Positions 1 through 10,300 of a stretch of DNA of 64,000 nt are shown here, in pieces. The DNA lies in contig NZ_CP028475.1 in the NCBI RefSeq assembly GCF_003047105.1, positions 3,522,786 through 3,586,785 on the forward strand, written 5' to 3'. The DNA is from Celeribacter baekdonensis. Lineage in GTDB: Bacteria > Pseudomonadota > Alphaproteobacteria > Rhodobacterales > Rhodobacteraceae. The notes beneath the pieces are model-generated. The model did not search any database. It was not told the origin of the DNA and was given only the letters and a program-made list of their open reading frames with translations. Position 1 is the stretch's first letter. Every line of letters starts with the position of its first letter. The position numbers were made by a program, and so were the translations under genes.

Positions 1-1
1 C

Positions 2-184
2 ATCGCCCGCGAAACCCTCTCCGCAATGCGCAAAGACGTGACCGCAAAATGTTACGGCGGCGACGCGACCCGGAAGAAGAAACTGTTGGAGAAGCAGAAG
101 GCCGGTAAGAAGAAGATGCGTCAGTTTGGGAAAGTCGAGATTCCTCAGGAAGCGTTTATTAATGCGTTGAAGATGGACGACTAA
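2..184 (+). CDS. lepA: Elongation factor 4 (LepA), C-terminal 60 residues
   Basis: This is the 3' end of a gene that begins outside the window. The 60 readable codons match the LepA C-terminal domain, a basic segment containing [16 protein letters not shown] and [17 protein letters not shown], ending in TAA at 182-184. LepA is a ribosome-associated GTPase that acts on stalled or mistranslocated ribosomes. The GTPase domains are not visible here. The identification rests on this strongly conserved tail and is secure. The DNA directly downstream is degenerate and includes a transposase remnant. Confidence 0.95.
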   Translation: MARETLSAMRKDVTAKCYGGDATRKKKLLEKQKAGKKKMRQFGKVEIPQEAFINALKMDD

Positions 185-235
185 GTCACGCTTTGTGCTT
201 TTTGAGACCTGGGACAGCGCCGGACAGCGCCAGTG

Positions 236-530
236 TGGCGGCAGTGATTGTAAAGCCAATCGCGTCCCCTCTCCGTGGAGCTTGGGCGTTGGGGGGCTCC
301 CGCCGATGCCCATGTTGGGACGTTCGTTGGTGTAGGTCCATAGCCATTCGGGGGCGATCTACTGCAGCTCCTCGACGGTTTCAAAGATGTAGAGGTCCAG
401 CCATTTGTGACTGGCCGTTCGGTTATCGCGCTCGATATAAGCGTTTTGCTGCGGCTTATCGGGCTGGATGTAGGTCAGGGCGATGCTCTGCTTTTCGGCC
501 CAGGTCATCAGCGTCGCCCATCAGGGCCAG
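236..530 (-). pseudogene. IS3-family transposase (OrfB) fragment, degenerate
   Basis: Read on the minus strand, this stretch encodes the C-terminal part of an IS3-type DDE integrase. The motifs WAEKQSIALTYIQPDKPQQ, NAYIERDNRT, LYIFETVEEL and WLWTYTNERPNMGIGG are recognisable and include the third catalytic acidic residue (the E of NAYIER). An in-frame stop follows VEELQ. The N-terminal part with the two catalytic aspartates is absent, and I see no terminal inverted repeats. It is an inactive relic left beside lepA. The limits are approximate. Confidence 0.8.
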
Positions 531-1194
531 TGGTTAAAACCGCGCAAACAGGCCGGACCCATGACTGCTTCTGACAAATGCACAAATCAGATCAAAAATG
601 TCTTGCTATGAAGGAGACATCCACACAGGACATCCGCTCGCGACTGCGGGATGGGTAACCTATGCAGATCATACGCGTCTTTGCACCGTCGCCGCTGCCA
701 CGCTGAGCTCCTCGGGCGCGGGGCGACAAATCAGTGATGGTCCCCTCAGAGATCAACTTAAGATGTCCGGCCTGTCTGAGGCGCTGCTGATTGGCGCAAC
801 GGTAAGTTTCAGCAAAGCGGTATTTCATTGACGCGTTCGCTGGCCAAGGAGCGACCAGGACGTCCGTGTCCTGCTGTTGAGGAAACAGGTGGCGCGCGCA
901 TTTGGCAGCCCGATGCTGTCTTTTCCTGGCGGGCGGGCCTTGGAACTGGCCCATGCGCCGGATGGAGAGAGCGTCACATTTGTGGCACATTGCAGGAGTG
1001 CCGCGCGAATGGGGTCGTACAGAACGGCGGGGACATCGCCCTGAATGATCGGTTCCAAACCGGCGATGGGCGCTCCCGCCTTTGACAGCAGCTGCGCAGA
1101 GGTTGGACGCCAAGGACTCACGGACTTGCCAATCATAGGGTATTTGCGCTTGATGGGTCGAAGCGATTTAAGTTGGACATGGGATACAAGGGTG
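531..1194. other. Region without a supported gene between the transposase relic and the response regulator
   Basis: About 660 bases hold only short overlapping reading frames with poor codon patterns on both strands. I recognise no protein family, tRNA or repeat. On the minus strand around 825-1110 there are short stretches that could be relics of a decayed gene, but I cannot name it. The promoter of the downstream response regulator should lie in its right-hand part. Confidence 0.4.
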
Positions 1195-2544
1195 ATGACG
1201 CAATCCATTCGGCGGGATGATCTTCTTACGGGAGCGCGTATCCTTGTCGTGGATGACGAACCCGGCATGCGACATTTCCTAGTTAAGATGCTCTCGCCGC
1301 TTTGCCGGGCCGTGGATGAAGCACCCGACGCGGCTACGGCAGAGCGTCTGCTCTCCGTTCACCAATATGACATCATGGTGCTGGATAATATCATGCCCGG
1401 TCAAAAGGGCCTCGACTGGCTGCACGCGCGGCGCGAAAGCGGCGGCTTTACCGACACGATCATGATCACCGCCTATGCCGACCTTCATACCGCAATCGAG
1501 GCATTGCGCGCGGGCGTGTCCGATTTTCTGATCAAGCCCTTCCGCTCGACCCAGATCCTGAACGCGCTACAGCGCTGCCTTCAAATGGCGGCCTTACGGC
1601 GCGAAAACTTCCTGCTTCGACGCGAGCTTGAAACGACGGCGCAGGGCACACGACGACGGGAGTTGATCGGATCCTCGGTGATCATCACTGAGGCACGGCG
1701 CCTGCTGGAACGGGTTGCCCCCCTGTCGACTCCAGTTTTGATCACGGGGCCGTCTGGGTCCGGCAAGGAAGTTGCCGCGCGCCACATCCACGACCATTCA
1801 GGACGAGGAACCGCCCCCTTCGTCGCGATTCAGTGCGGCGCGATCCCCGAGGACATGATCGAGTTCGAGCTGTTCGGCCACACGGCGGGCGCCTTTCCGG
1901 GGGCGCAATCCGGGCGCGAGGGGCTGTTGGCCTCGGCCTCTGGCGGGACTGTGTTTCTGGATGATGTCAGTGAGTTGGCGTCCAATGCGCAGACGGCTCT
2001 CTTGCGGGTGCTCGAGGATGGGGTGATCCGCCCGGTTGGCACGGAGCGCGATGTGCAACTCGACCTGCGTTTTGTGATTGCCTCCAGCAAAGCGCTAGAC
2101 GAGGCCGTACGTGAGGGCCGGTTCCGTGAGGACCTTCTGTTCCGTCTCAACGTGGTCGAAATTGAGATGCCTCCGCTCATGGATCGAGGAACCGACGTTC
2201 TTGATCTTGCAGACCTGTTTCAAGCAGAGATATCCGCCGCACTGAACCTGCCGCGGCTTGACATGCCGTCGGTCGTCCGGTCGGCCATGCTGCGCTACGA
2301 CTGGCCCGGCAATATCCGTGAGTTGCACAATTTCGTGGAGCGGGCGCTGATCTTTGGCCGGTTCCCCGTTGAAACCTTGAGTGAAACCAGCCCGACCCAA
2401 GACATCACCCCGCTGGAGGTCACCGAGAAGCGCGAGATCCTGCGTGCACTGGAGGCCCTGAACGGCAACCGGACCGAGGCGGCCCGGCGGCTGTGTGTGT
2501 CGCGCAAGACAATTGACCGCAAATGCGCGGCTTGGGGTCTGTGA
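1195..2544 (+). CDS. NtrC/DctD-type response regulator with altered GAFTGA and Walker B motifs
   Basis: A three-domain regulator of about 449 residues. The receiver domain has an acidic pocket (VVDDE), phosphoacceptor Asp64 in MVLDNIMPG, a Thr in MITAY and a Lys in LIKPF. An AAA+ domain follows with Walker A GPSGSGKE (about 185-192). A Fis-type helix-turn-helix (NRTEAARRLCVSRKTIDRK) closes the protein. Two hallmark motifs deviate. The sigma-54 contact loop reads GAFPGA (232-237, Pro for Thr), and Walker B reads FLDDVSEL with Asp257 where Glu is usual. I chose ATG 1195 because the receiver starts just after it and AAGGG lies upstream; ATG 1153 is an alternative. It overlaps the kinase gene and probably acts with it on the downstream carrier gene. 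Confidence 0.9.
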   Translation: MTQSIRRDDLLTGARILVVDDEPGMRHFLVKMLSPLCRAVDEAPDAATAERLLSVHQYDIMVLDNIMPGQKGLDWLHARRESGGFTDTIMITAYADLHTAIEALRAGVSDFLIKPFRSTQILNALQRCLQMAALRRENFLLRRELETTAQGTRRRELIGSSVIITEARRLLERVAPLSTPVLITGPSGSGKEVAARHIHDHSGRGTAPFVAIQCGAIPEDMIEFELFGHTAGAFPGAQSGREGLLASASGGTVFLDDVSELASNAQTALLRVLEDGVIRPVGTERDVQLDLRFVIASSKALDEAVREGRFREDLLFRLNVVEIEMPPLMDRGTDVLDLADLFQAEISAALNLPRLDMPSVVRSAMLRYDWPGNIRELHNFVERALIFGRFPVETLSETSPTQDITPLEVTEKREILRALEALNGNRTEAARRLCVSRKTIDRKCAAWGL

Positions 2545-4499
2545 CAGTGTCACGGCTGGGGGCCTTTCTCGGTTCGGTGCGTGTCCGGCTTCTGGTCATC
2601 GCGCTCATGCCGATGCTGGTCCTTCTGCCGGTATTCTTGGGTGGCACCATGTGGCGCTGGTCGAACAAGGTTGACGATATCCTTGTCAATAAGGTCACGG
2701 GTGACCTGACGATCGCTGACCAATATCTTGCCCGCCTGGCCGAATTGTCGGGCGAACGGATTGACGCTGTCGCACGCTCCGTCGCCCTGCAGGATGCGCT
2801 TGGTACCGGGGATTCCACGACCTTCCTCAGGGGTGAGCGGGAACTTCTGGGCCTCGATTTCCTGCGGATTGAGATGGCCACACCCGAGGCGCGGCGCTGG
2901 CCAGTCATCGCGACGGCGCTGACCGGACGCCTGCACAGCGCTGTGGATGTGCTTGCGGCCGACGATCTGGAGGCCCTTTCGCCGGGCTTGGCCGAACAGG
3001 CCGAGATCCCGCTTGTCCCCACCCGTGCCGCGGTGCCGACTGACCGCACCGTCGAAACGCGCGGCATGATCATCCATTCCGCCGCCCCGCTGACGTTACC
3101 CGATGGACGTTCCGCAGCGCTGGTTGGCGGGGTCCTGCTGAACCGCAATCTCGATTTTATCGACACGATCAATGCCCTTGTCTACCGCGAACAGAGCCTA
3201 CCTGAGGGCAGTCAGGGGACTGCGACACTGTTTCTTGAGGATGTGCGCGTGTCGACCAACGTGCGCCTATTCGAGAATGTCCGCGCCTTGGGTACCCGCG
3301 TCTCCGCCGAGGTGCGGACTCAGGTGCTGGACGAGGGCAGTGTGTGGCACGACCGTGCCTTTGTCGTCAACGATTGGTACATCTCGGCCTATGAACCGAT
3401 CCATGACAGCTTCGGCGAACGGGTAGGGATGCTTTATGTCGGTTTTCTCGAGACCCCGTTCCGCAATGCCAAGCGCAGCTCGGTTCTGATCCTTGGCGGG
3501 GCGTTCGTGCTGATCGCGCTGGCCTCGGTCCCGGTCTTCCTCCGATGGGCCGGGCATATCTTTCGCCCGCTTGAGGCGATGACACGGACGATTGCGCGGG
3601 TCGAAGCGGGGGATCTTGCCGCGCGCAACAACCCGCGCGATGACGGCGACGAGATCGCCCAGGTTGCGGGGCATCTGGACAATTTGCTGGACCGGCTTCA
3701 GGCCCGCGACCGGGAGTTGCGCGACTGGGCCGAAAGCCTTGAGGTCCGCGTCGCCGAGCGCACCAGTGATCTTCAGGCCGCCAACCAGCGGCTGGAACGC
3801 ACGACCGAACGCCTGATCATTTCCGAGAAACTGGCTGCAGTGGGCGAGATCACCGCTTCCGTTGCCCATGAAATCAACAACCCCGTGGCGGTGATCCAGG
3901 GGAACCTCGATCTGGCCCGCAGCATGCTAGGCGCCGAGGTCGGCAAGGTCGAAGAGGAATTCCGCCTGATCGACGATCAGGTCTATCGCATCGGCGTCAT
4001 CGTCTCGAAGCTGCTGCAATTCGCCCGGCCTGAGGAGTATTCAGGTGCACACAACCTGATCGCTCCCAGCGAGGTTGTCCGCGACTGCCTTGTGCTGACG
4101 CGCAACCAGATCGAGGTGGCGGGGATCACCTGCTTCCCCGCCTTTGACAGCACGGCGTCGGTCAGCATGTCACGCACCGAATTGCAGCAGGTCGTCGTCA
4201 ACCTGATCCTCAATGCAGTTCACGCCATGCCCGACGGCGGCAGCCTGACCATTGCCACCGAAGACCGCGACGCCTGCGCCGTGATTGTCGTCGCCGATAC
4301 CGGCACCGGCATTGCGCCCGAGGTCCTGCCACGCATCTTCGATCCGTTTTTCACCACCAAGCAAGCGCAGGGCACGGGGCTGGGTTTGTCGATCTCGCAA
4401 CAGATCGTCACGCAGGCTCGCGGGCGGATCAGCGCCACTTCGATCCCCGGCAAGGGCAGCCGGTTCGAGGTTTTTCTGCCGATCGCCGAAAACGCCTGA
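2523..4499 (+). CDS. Membrane sensor histidine kinase (Cache-HAMP-HisKA-HATPase), partner of the preceding regulator
   Basis: A 658-residue kinase. An N-terminal membrane helix (about 18-40) is followed by a periplasmic sensor region of about 280 residues that looks like a Cache-type ligand-binding domain. A second helix (about 318-341), a HAMP linker, a short coiled coil and the catalytic core come next. The H box SVAHEINNP carries the phosphorylated His449. The N box (NLILNAVHAM), G1 (VADTGTGI), F (FDPFFTTK) and G2 (GTGLGLS) boxes are intact. ATG 2523 lies inside the regulator gene; GTG 2541, overlapping its TGA, is an equally good start. The architecture is like DctB and NtrB kinases that sense small carboxylates, which fits the carrier gene next door. 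The ligand itself is unknown. Confidence 0.92.
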   Translation: MRGLGSVTVSRLGAFLGSVRVRLLVIALMPMLVLLPVFLGGTMWRWSNKVDDILVNKVTGDLTIADQYLARLAELSGERIDAVARSVALQDALGTGDSTTFLRGERELLGLDFLRIEMATPEARRWPVIATALTGRLHSAVDVLAADDLEALSPGLAEQAEIPLVPTRAAVPTDRTVETRGMIIHSAAPLTLPDGRSAALVGGVLLNRNLDFIDTINALVYREQSLPEGSQGTATLFLEDVRVSTNVRLFENVRALGTRVSAEVRTQVLDEGSVWHDRAFVVNDWYISAYEPIHDSFGERVGMLYVGFLETPFRNAKRSSVLILGGAFVLIALASVPVFLRWAGHIFRPLEAMTRTIARVEAGDLAARNNPRDDGDEIAQVAGHLDNLLDRLQARDRELRDWAESLEVRVAERTSDLQAANQRLERTTERLIISEKLAAVGEITASVAHEINNPVAVIQGNLDLARSMLGAEVGKVEEEFRLIDDQVYRIGVIVSKLLQFARPEEYSGAHNLIAPSEVVRDCLVLTRNQIEVAGITCFPAFDSTASVSMSRTELQQVVVNLILNAVHAMPDGGSLTIATEDRDACAVIVVADTGTGIAPEVLPRIFDPFFTTKQAQGTGLGLSISQQIVTQARGRISATSIPGKGSRFEVFLPIAENA

Positions 4500-4742
4500 T
4501 CTGGACAATTTGACCCGGTTTGACCCCTGGAATAGCAATCGGTCGGACAAAATGTCCCATTTCGGCTCTGTCAACGGGGTGTTTGTGGTCAAAATGACAA
4601 TCTAAGCCATTGTTTTATTTATATATTTTCTTGACTTTGTAAGTGTCTGTGCTCCTTTCTGCGCCATGGCATGTCGTCGCATGCCGCTCATCGGGTTCGC
4701 GGTAGGAGGCCGCCGCCCGGATCGAAAAGGGAGGTTACATCA
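4500..4742 (+). promoter_or_regulatory. Intergenic region upstream of the MFS gene with a sigma-54-like element
   Basis: This 243-base gap between the kinase and the carrier gene is AT-rich around 4600-4650. At 4667-4681 it contains TGGCATGTCGTCGCA. The GG and GC of a sigma-54 promoter are both present but separated by nine bases instead of ten, so it may not function. A clear ribosome-binding site AAGGGAGG (4727-4734) sits eight bases before the ATG at 4743. The position fits control by the adjacent NtrC-type regulator, but that regulator lacks a standard GAFTGA loop. Confidence 0.25.
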
Positions 4743-6463
4743 ATGAAAAACGCATCTGGTGGTGCGCTGGGGTTCCTGCATAAGAGCCACATCGTCGCCG
4801 AGCCCGGTTTCAACCGCTGGCGGGTCCCGCCTGCGTCCATCGCGATCCACCTGTGCATCGGGTCGGTCTATGCCTGGTCCGTCTTTAATCAACCGCTGAC
4901 CCGCGAACTGGGCGTCGTTACGTCCAGCGCCGATGACTGGAGCCTCAGCTCGGTTGTCTGGATCTTCTCTGTTGCCATCGTTTTCCTTGGCCTCTCCGCG
5001 GCCTTCGCGGGCAAGTGGCTTGAGGACGTGGGTCCGCGCATGGTCGGCGTCGTCGCTGCATTTCTCTGGGGCGGCGGGTTCATCATCGGCTCCTTCGGAA
5101 TATCAAGCCACCAGCTTTGGCTGATCTATCTTGGCTATGGGGTGCTGGGCGGCTGCGGGCTCGGCCTTGGCTATGTCTCGCCCGTATCGACGCTGCTCCG
5201 CTGGTTCCCGGACCGGCGTGGCATGGCGACCGGGATGGCCATCATGGGCTTCGGCGGTGGCGCGATGATCGCCGCTCCGGTCAAGGGCTGGCTGTTGAGC
5301 CTCTATGCTAAGGCGCCCGACTTTCTTGGGGGCAGGGCACCGTGACAACCGTGGTCGAGAACGGCCGCGTCTTCGCCGAGACTGCCACAGGCAAAGTTGA
5401 GGTCGTGATCGCGTCTGCTGCGCAGGCCGCAAGTTTTGGCGGAGAGGCAGGCGTCTATGTTGTGGGCACCGGTGTGACCGGCGCGGCGCAGACTTTCCTG
5501 ACGCTCGGCGTGGTCTATTTTATCGTCATGATCCTGGCCTCGTTCCAGTATCGCGTTCCCGCTGAGGGATGGAAGCCCGCCGGATGGCAGCCCAAGCCCG
5601 CCGCCTCGGGCATGGTGTCGCAAAACAACGTCCATATCGACCAGGCGCTGAAGACGCCGCAATTCTGGCAAATGTGGATTATGCTCTGCTTCAACGTGAC
5701 TGCCGGGATCGGCGTCATCGGGGTTGCCAAAACGATGATGTCGGAAATCTTCGGGTCGGTCCTGCCCTTGGTGGTCACCGCCGCCTTCGCTTCGACCTAT
5801 GTGCTGATGATTTCGGTTTTCAACATGGTGGGGCGGTTCTTCTGGGCCTCGACCTCTGATTTCATCGGACGCAAGACGACCTACATGTGCTTCTTCGTGC
5901 TGGGCACAATCCTGTATCTGTCGATCCCCTATTTCGCCTCGGCCGTGGCGACGAACCCGTCGCTGATCTACCTGATCGGATTCTACGCCGCGACGATGAT
6001 CATCTTTTCGATGTATGGCGGCGGCTTTGCCACGATCCCGGCCTACCTAGCCGACATGTTCGGCACCATGCATGTGGGCGGCATCCACGGGCGGATTCTG
6101 ACGGCGTGGTCCACAGCAGGCGTGTTGGGCCCATTGGCGATCACTTCGCTGCGGCAAATGTCCGTGACCTCGGCCATCAACGACTTGGCGGTTAAGGCCG
6201 ACCCCGCCGCCTTCGCCGAAAAGTTCGGTGCCCCGATCACGCAGCTTCAGGAACTGGTCGCGGCCAAAACTGTGACCATCGCGAAGCTGATGGAAATCGC
6301 GCCCGAGGGCACCATCGACCCGACCCCGTCACTTTACAACACCACCATGTATTGCATGGCGGCGTTGTTGGTCGTGGCCTTCTTCGCCAACCTGTTCATG
6401 CGCCCGGTGAAAGAACATCACCACCATGACGAACCTGAACTTCAGGCAATTCCGGTAGAGTAA
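4743..6463 (+). pseudogene. Oxalate/formate antiporter-type MFS carrier, frameshifted
   Basis: Together the two reading frames encode a 573-residue major facilitator of the OFA family (monocarboxylate or formate/oxalate exchange across the inner membrane). The N half has HLCIGSVYAWSVFNQPLTRELG and the RWFPDRRGMATG loop; the C half has helices around GRFFWASTSDFIGRKTTY and YGGGFATIPAYLADMFG, and it ends in a His-rich tail. The frame breaks after APDFLG at a run of five G (5328-5332). Adding one G restores APDFLGGQGTVTTVVENG, and the span of 1721 bases is one short of a multiple of three. A sequencing error is more likely than decay. Start ATG 4743 has a strong Shine-Dalgarno. It probably forms a unit with the upstream two-component pair. 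Confidence 0.85.
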
Positions 6464-6470
6464 GACAAAC

Positions 6471-6498
6471 AAACGGGGCGCTATTCGGCGTCCCGTTT
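6471..6498 (+). terminator. Hairpin terminator after the MFS gene
   Basis: AAACGGGGCGC (6471-6481) pairs with GCGTCCCGTTT (6488-6498) with one mismatch and a six-base loop, eight bases after the MFS stop codon. Only a short T stretch follows, so termination may be modest. Confidence 0.6.
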
Positions 6499-6558
6499 CA
6501 GATGGTTGCGACGGATTAGAGTGACGGGTGTCAAGCCCGCAGATTCGGAGGGAGACTA

Positions 6559-6576
6559 GGGTGTGAACCCAATTCC
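6559..6576 (+). repeat. Left terminal inverted repeat of the IS5-type element
   Basis: GGGTGTGAACCCAATTCC is preceded by the TA target copy. It matches the right end with three differences. Confidence 0.85.
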
Positions 6577-6626
6577 TTGTCTTGCTGAAATGGGCTCTTC
6601 ATGATTCATCTGCGGAAAACAGGTGC

Positions 6627-7378
6627 ATGATGGCGAGATTTGATCTGAGCGACGAAGAATGGGCTGCAATCCGGCCTCATTTACCCAAACAAGGGCGCGG
6701 TCCGCAGCGCAAGGATGACAGAACAGTCTTGAATGGCATTTTCTATGTTCTGCGCACGGGGGCGCCGTGGCGCGATCTGCCGGACCGGTATGGCCCGCGC
6801 ACGACTGTTTACAACCGCTATGTCCGCTGGGGTGAGCGCGGGATTTGGCAAGGGATATTTGATGTGCTGGCGACGGAATGTGAGGACGCGCTGATCTTCA
6901 TTGATAGTTCAATCGTCAAGGCACACCGGGCGGCAGCAGGCTCAAAAGGGGGGAGTTGGCGCAAGGTATTGGACGCTCACGCGGCGGTCGCGGCAGCAAG
7001 GTTCACGTCGCCGTAGACCATCGCGGCCTGCCTCTACGGTTCGCGATTACAGGCGCACAAAGGCATGATAGCAAGGTATTTGGTTCATTTGTCGGCTGGC
7101 AAAAACAGCCGACAGCTATCGTCGCAGACAAAGCCTATGGCTCAAAAGCCATCCGCCAAACCATCGCTGACGAAGGCGCATTGGCAGTGATCCCATCCAA
7201 GTCAAACGCCCGCATCCACATCCCACATGACCCCGACATCTACGCCCAGCGAAACCTTGTAGAGCGGTTCTTCTGCCGCATGAAAGACATGCGAAGGCTA
7301 ACAACGAGATACGAAAAGTTGAAACGCAACTTCCTGTCGATGGTCCATATCTTTGCAATCAGATGTTGGCTGAATTGA
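6627..7378 (+). CDS. IS5-family transposase, expressed by -1 frameshifting
   Basis: The first frame begins MMARFDLSDEEWAAIRPHLP and carries the DUF4096-type N domain with the first catalytic Asp (FIDSSIVKAHRAAAG). The second frame carries KVHVAVDHRGLPLRF, IVADKAYGSKAIR (second Asp) and RNLVERFFCRMKDMRRLTTRYEK (catalytic Glu). The frames overlap around 6946-6957 at AAAAGGGGGG, and a -1 slip there joins SKGG to ELAQGIGRSRGG. This is the usual arrangement in IS427-type elements, so I regard the break as programmed and the transposase as potentially active. All three acidic residues are present. Confidence 0.88.
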
Positions 7379-7388
7379 GTCCACACCC
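7371..7388 (-). repeat. Right terminal inverted repeat of the IS5-type element
   Basis: The inverted copy reads GGGTGTGGACTCAATTCA on the minus strand and is followed by TA (7389-7390). Its terminal base is also the third base of the tamB stop codon. Confidence 0.85.
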
Positions 7389-10300
7389 TAATAGTCCTTT
7401 TCAAAATAAACCCCAACGCCGGTGTCGCCGGTCGAGGACACGGACCCTTTGACGGTCACCTTGTCGGTGGCGTCAAGGTTGAGGTTGATCACCGATTTGC
7501 CATCACTGTCGATGGTCACGTCGGTGTAGATTTTATCCGAAATATATTTGCCGAGCTTCAACGAGCTGCCGCCCTCTTCTGAGGTTTGAAGATCAAGATC
7601 GTCGAGGCCAAAACTGTTGCGGATTGAACCGACAAGCCCGCCACCGCCGCCGGTTAAGGTCGCCACAGCCGAGGCCATTTGTGCCGCTTGCAGAGCGGAA
7701 ATTTGGCTCAGACCACGACCGAACAGCAGTTGAGAGAGGATTTCTTCTTGCGGCAAGGTGGGCGAGGAGCTGAGCGTCAAGGCCAGCGCACTCAACGGCC
7801 CTTCGGTGACCAGTTGCACGTTCAGATCAGGGGTTTGCGTTTCCGCCACAAGCCGCACCACGGGGTCCAATTCACCCTGTAAGGTCAGCGTGCCCTCTTT
7901 CATCACAATGCGTTTGCCCAAAAGCGACAAGCGCCCGCGGATCAGCGAAAACTGACCCACCGGGATCACATCTTGGGTCGTGCCGCGCAGGCGCAATTTT
8001 CCGCCCAGTTCCGCATCCAAGCCCCGACCGCGAATGAAAATCTGGTTTGGGGCGGCGATGGTGACATTGAGCCCATAGGACGCCCCCGGTCCGCCATTGC
8101 GATCCGTGACCACAAGTCCCGCGCGCTTGCGGGTGGTGAGCACAGCGCTGGTTTGGCCGGTGTGGGTGATCTCGGGGATGTCGCCGCTGCCGCCAAGGCC
8201 GGAGGCCGACACAGTGATGTCGGTGCGGCCCAATGTAAGATCCCCGGCAATGGCAGCCCCCCCAGCCAGTGGGCCGGTGATGGCCAGACTGCCATTCAAA
8301 GAGGTGCTATAGAGCGTTGGGTCCACCAAGGTTAGGCCATTGAACGCCATCGTTAAATCGGCGGGAACTGTGCCCGAGAGGCCCAATTGACCAGAGGCGG
8401 AGATGCCGCCGCCACTGTCGGCATTGGTCACCACGTCGATCTGGGCGCGTTCGCCCGAAAGCGTGACCGTGCCACGCTCCACCGTCAGAGCGAGCCCTGC
8501 GTTTGAGACCACCACACGGGCGCCGGGGGTGACTTGAATTTGTCCTGACAGCGACGAGAGCGCGAGCGGGCCGTTGAGTGAGAGGTCAAAGCCCGCGTTG
8601 CCTTGGGTCAGTGCGGCGGTGGTGAAACGGTTGGACAGGCCCAAAGGCGCGGTGCCTGTCAGCGCGAGGTTGGCTTGGCTCGCGTCTTGGGCGAGGGTGC
8701 CGGTGACGCGCGCGGTCGAACCGCCGGGACCGGTCATATTGGCCTCAGTTTGCCACGGCGCTGTTGCGCTTGAGCGGGACACATCGGCGGCAAGGGTCAG
8801 CGGACCGGAGAGGCCAACACCAAGGCGCGCCACGTCATCGAGACGGGCAGAAAGCGTCAGCGCCCCGGCCTCAGACGACAGCGTGCCTTTGGCGGAGGCG
8901 GTCACAGCCCCCGTCGTCATATCCGCTGCGCGCAGGGTCAGCCCAGTTTCGTCGCGTTTGGCAGAGAGGCTCACCGTGCTGGAGCCATTGGTCAGTGCGT
9001 CCACTTGCGCGATGCCAAAGCGCAGATTGCTGCCTTTGGCCTCAGCGGTCAGATCGAACATCCCACTCAGAGGCGCATAGCTGCCTGAGCCTGTGGCCTG
9101 AACGGCCCCTGCAAGATCAAGGCCAGAAATGCGGGCAAATCGAGCCAGACGCGGGGAGTCGAGGCGCATGTCGCCGGTGAATTCAAGCCCTGCGTCCAAC
9201 CCGGCCAGCCGACCTTGGACCGTGACGGTGGTTGCATCGGTTTTAAGCTCGACTGTCTTAAAGACGATGTCCTGCCCCTCTTGCCATGTCAGTTGGGTCA
9301 AGAGGCTGGGGTTGGCGCCAATGGCGTCTTGCACAGCAGGGTCATCAGAGACGAGACCGGTCACGGCGGCTTCAATCTTGGCGCTCACGGCGCCCAAACT
9401 GGTCAGGCCACTGTCATCCGTCAGCCGCGCGATGGTGCCGTCCGCATTGATCGCCGCTTTGCCAAGGCGCAGCCCGTCTTGCGTATAGCCATCGACATCA
9501 ATCAGCGCGGTCCAGCCGTCATCTGTGGCGGCATCATAATTGGCAATGATCAGGGCTTTATCGACCATGCTACGCGCCGAGCCAAAAGGCAGCAGCGTCG
9601 GGCGGCCATCAGGGCTTTTGAGCGACCCGGAGAGCGCGAAGGATTGCGGCAGGCCATCGGCGCCAATCTTGGCTGCACCGACCATCGACACCGCTTGGGT
9701 CGAGAGGTTGAATTGCTCAAGATCAAACCCGCCTTCAGGATAGGACAGGCCGCGCGCTTGCAGTGTTGAGGAGGGGCCAAAGAACCGCGCGTATTCGGCG
9801 CTGAACAGCGGGGTGAGATCGCCGGAGAGATCAGCCGTAAACGCACGTGGGGCAGGGGCATCCGGGGCGTTTGGATCGGGGTTAGCTTTGAGGGCCACTG
9901 TGCCGGTGAGACGATCTTTGCCCTGTGTTGCCAAGGCGATATCGGCGGTGAAATCATCCAAAGGGCCCGCGCCCTTGGCCGTGAGAGACAGCTCAGGCGC
10001 GCCCGGTAGATTGGCCAGTGTCGCGATCAGGCCACCCGCCCCTTCGGTCAGGGCCAGATCAAGATCCAACACCTCGGTCGGACCATCAAAAGACACATCA
10101 ACGGTAAAGGCACCGTCTGCGGCATCCAGGCGCTGGATGTCCAAGGTCGCAGCCCCCGATCCATCGGCCAAATTGGCGCTGCCGGCGAGGCTCAGATCCA
10201 CCGCTTTGCCCAGTTTCAACACCGGAGCTCCGAGGTGGACACGCTTGGCCTCAATCGCGCCGATGTCGATCGAAACCGGCAAGTCCGGCAATGAAAATGG

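Larger units (their letters stand above)
6559..7388 (+). mobile_element. Complete IS5-family (IS427-type) insertion sequence, 830 bp, TA target duplication
   Basis: The element runs from GGGTGTGAACCCAATTCC (6559-6576) to its inverted copy at 7371-7388 (15 of 18 bases match). TA at 6557-6558 and TA at 7389-7390 form the target duplication. It carries one transposase split into two overlapping frames. Length, ends and duplication fit the IS427 group. It sits exactly at the stop codon of tamB: the last base of the element supplies the third base of the TAG stop. The sequence left of the insertion shows that TAG would also have been the stop before insertion, so tamB was not damaged. Confidence 0.9.

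Noticed and set aside
6627..7378. Transposase as a pseudogene
   Set aside because: The frame change lies at an A4G6 slippery run where IS427-type elements use programmed frameshifting, and all catalytic residues are kept.
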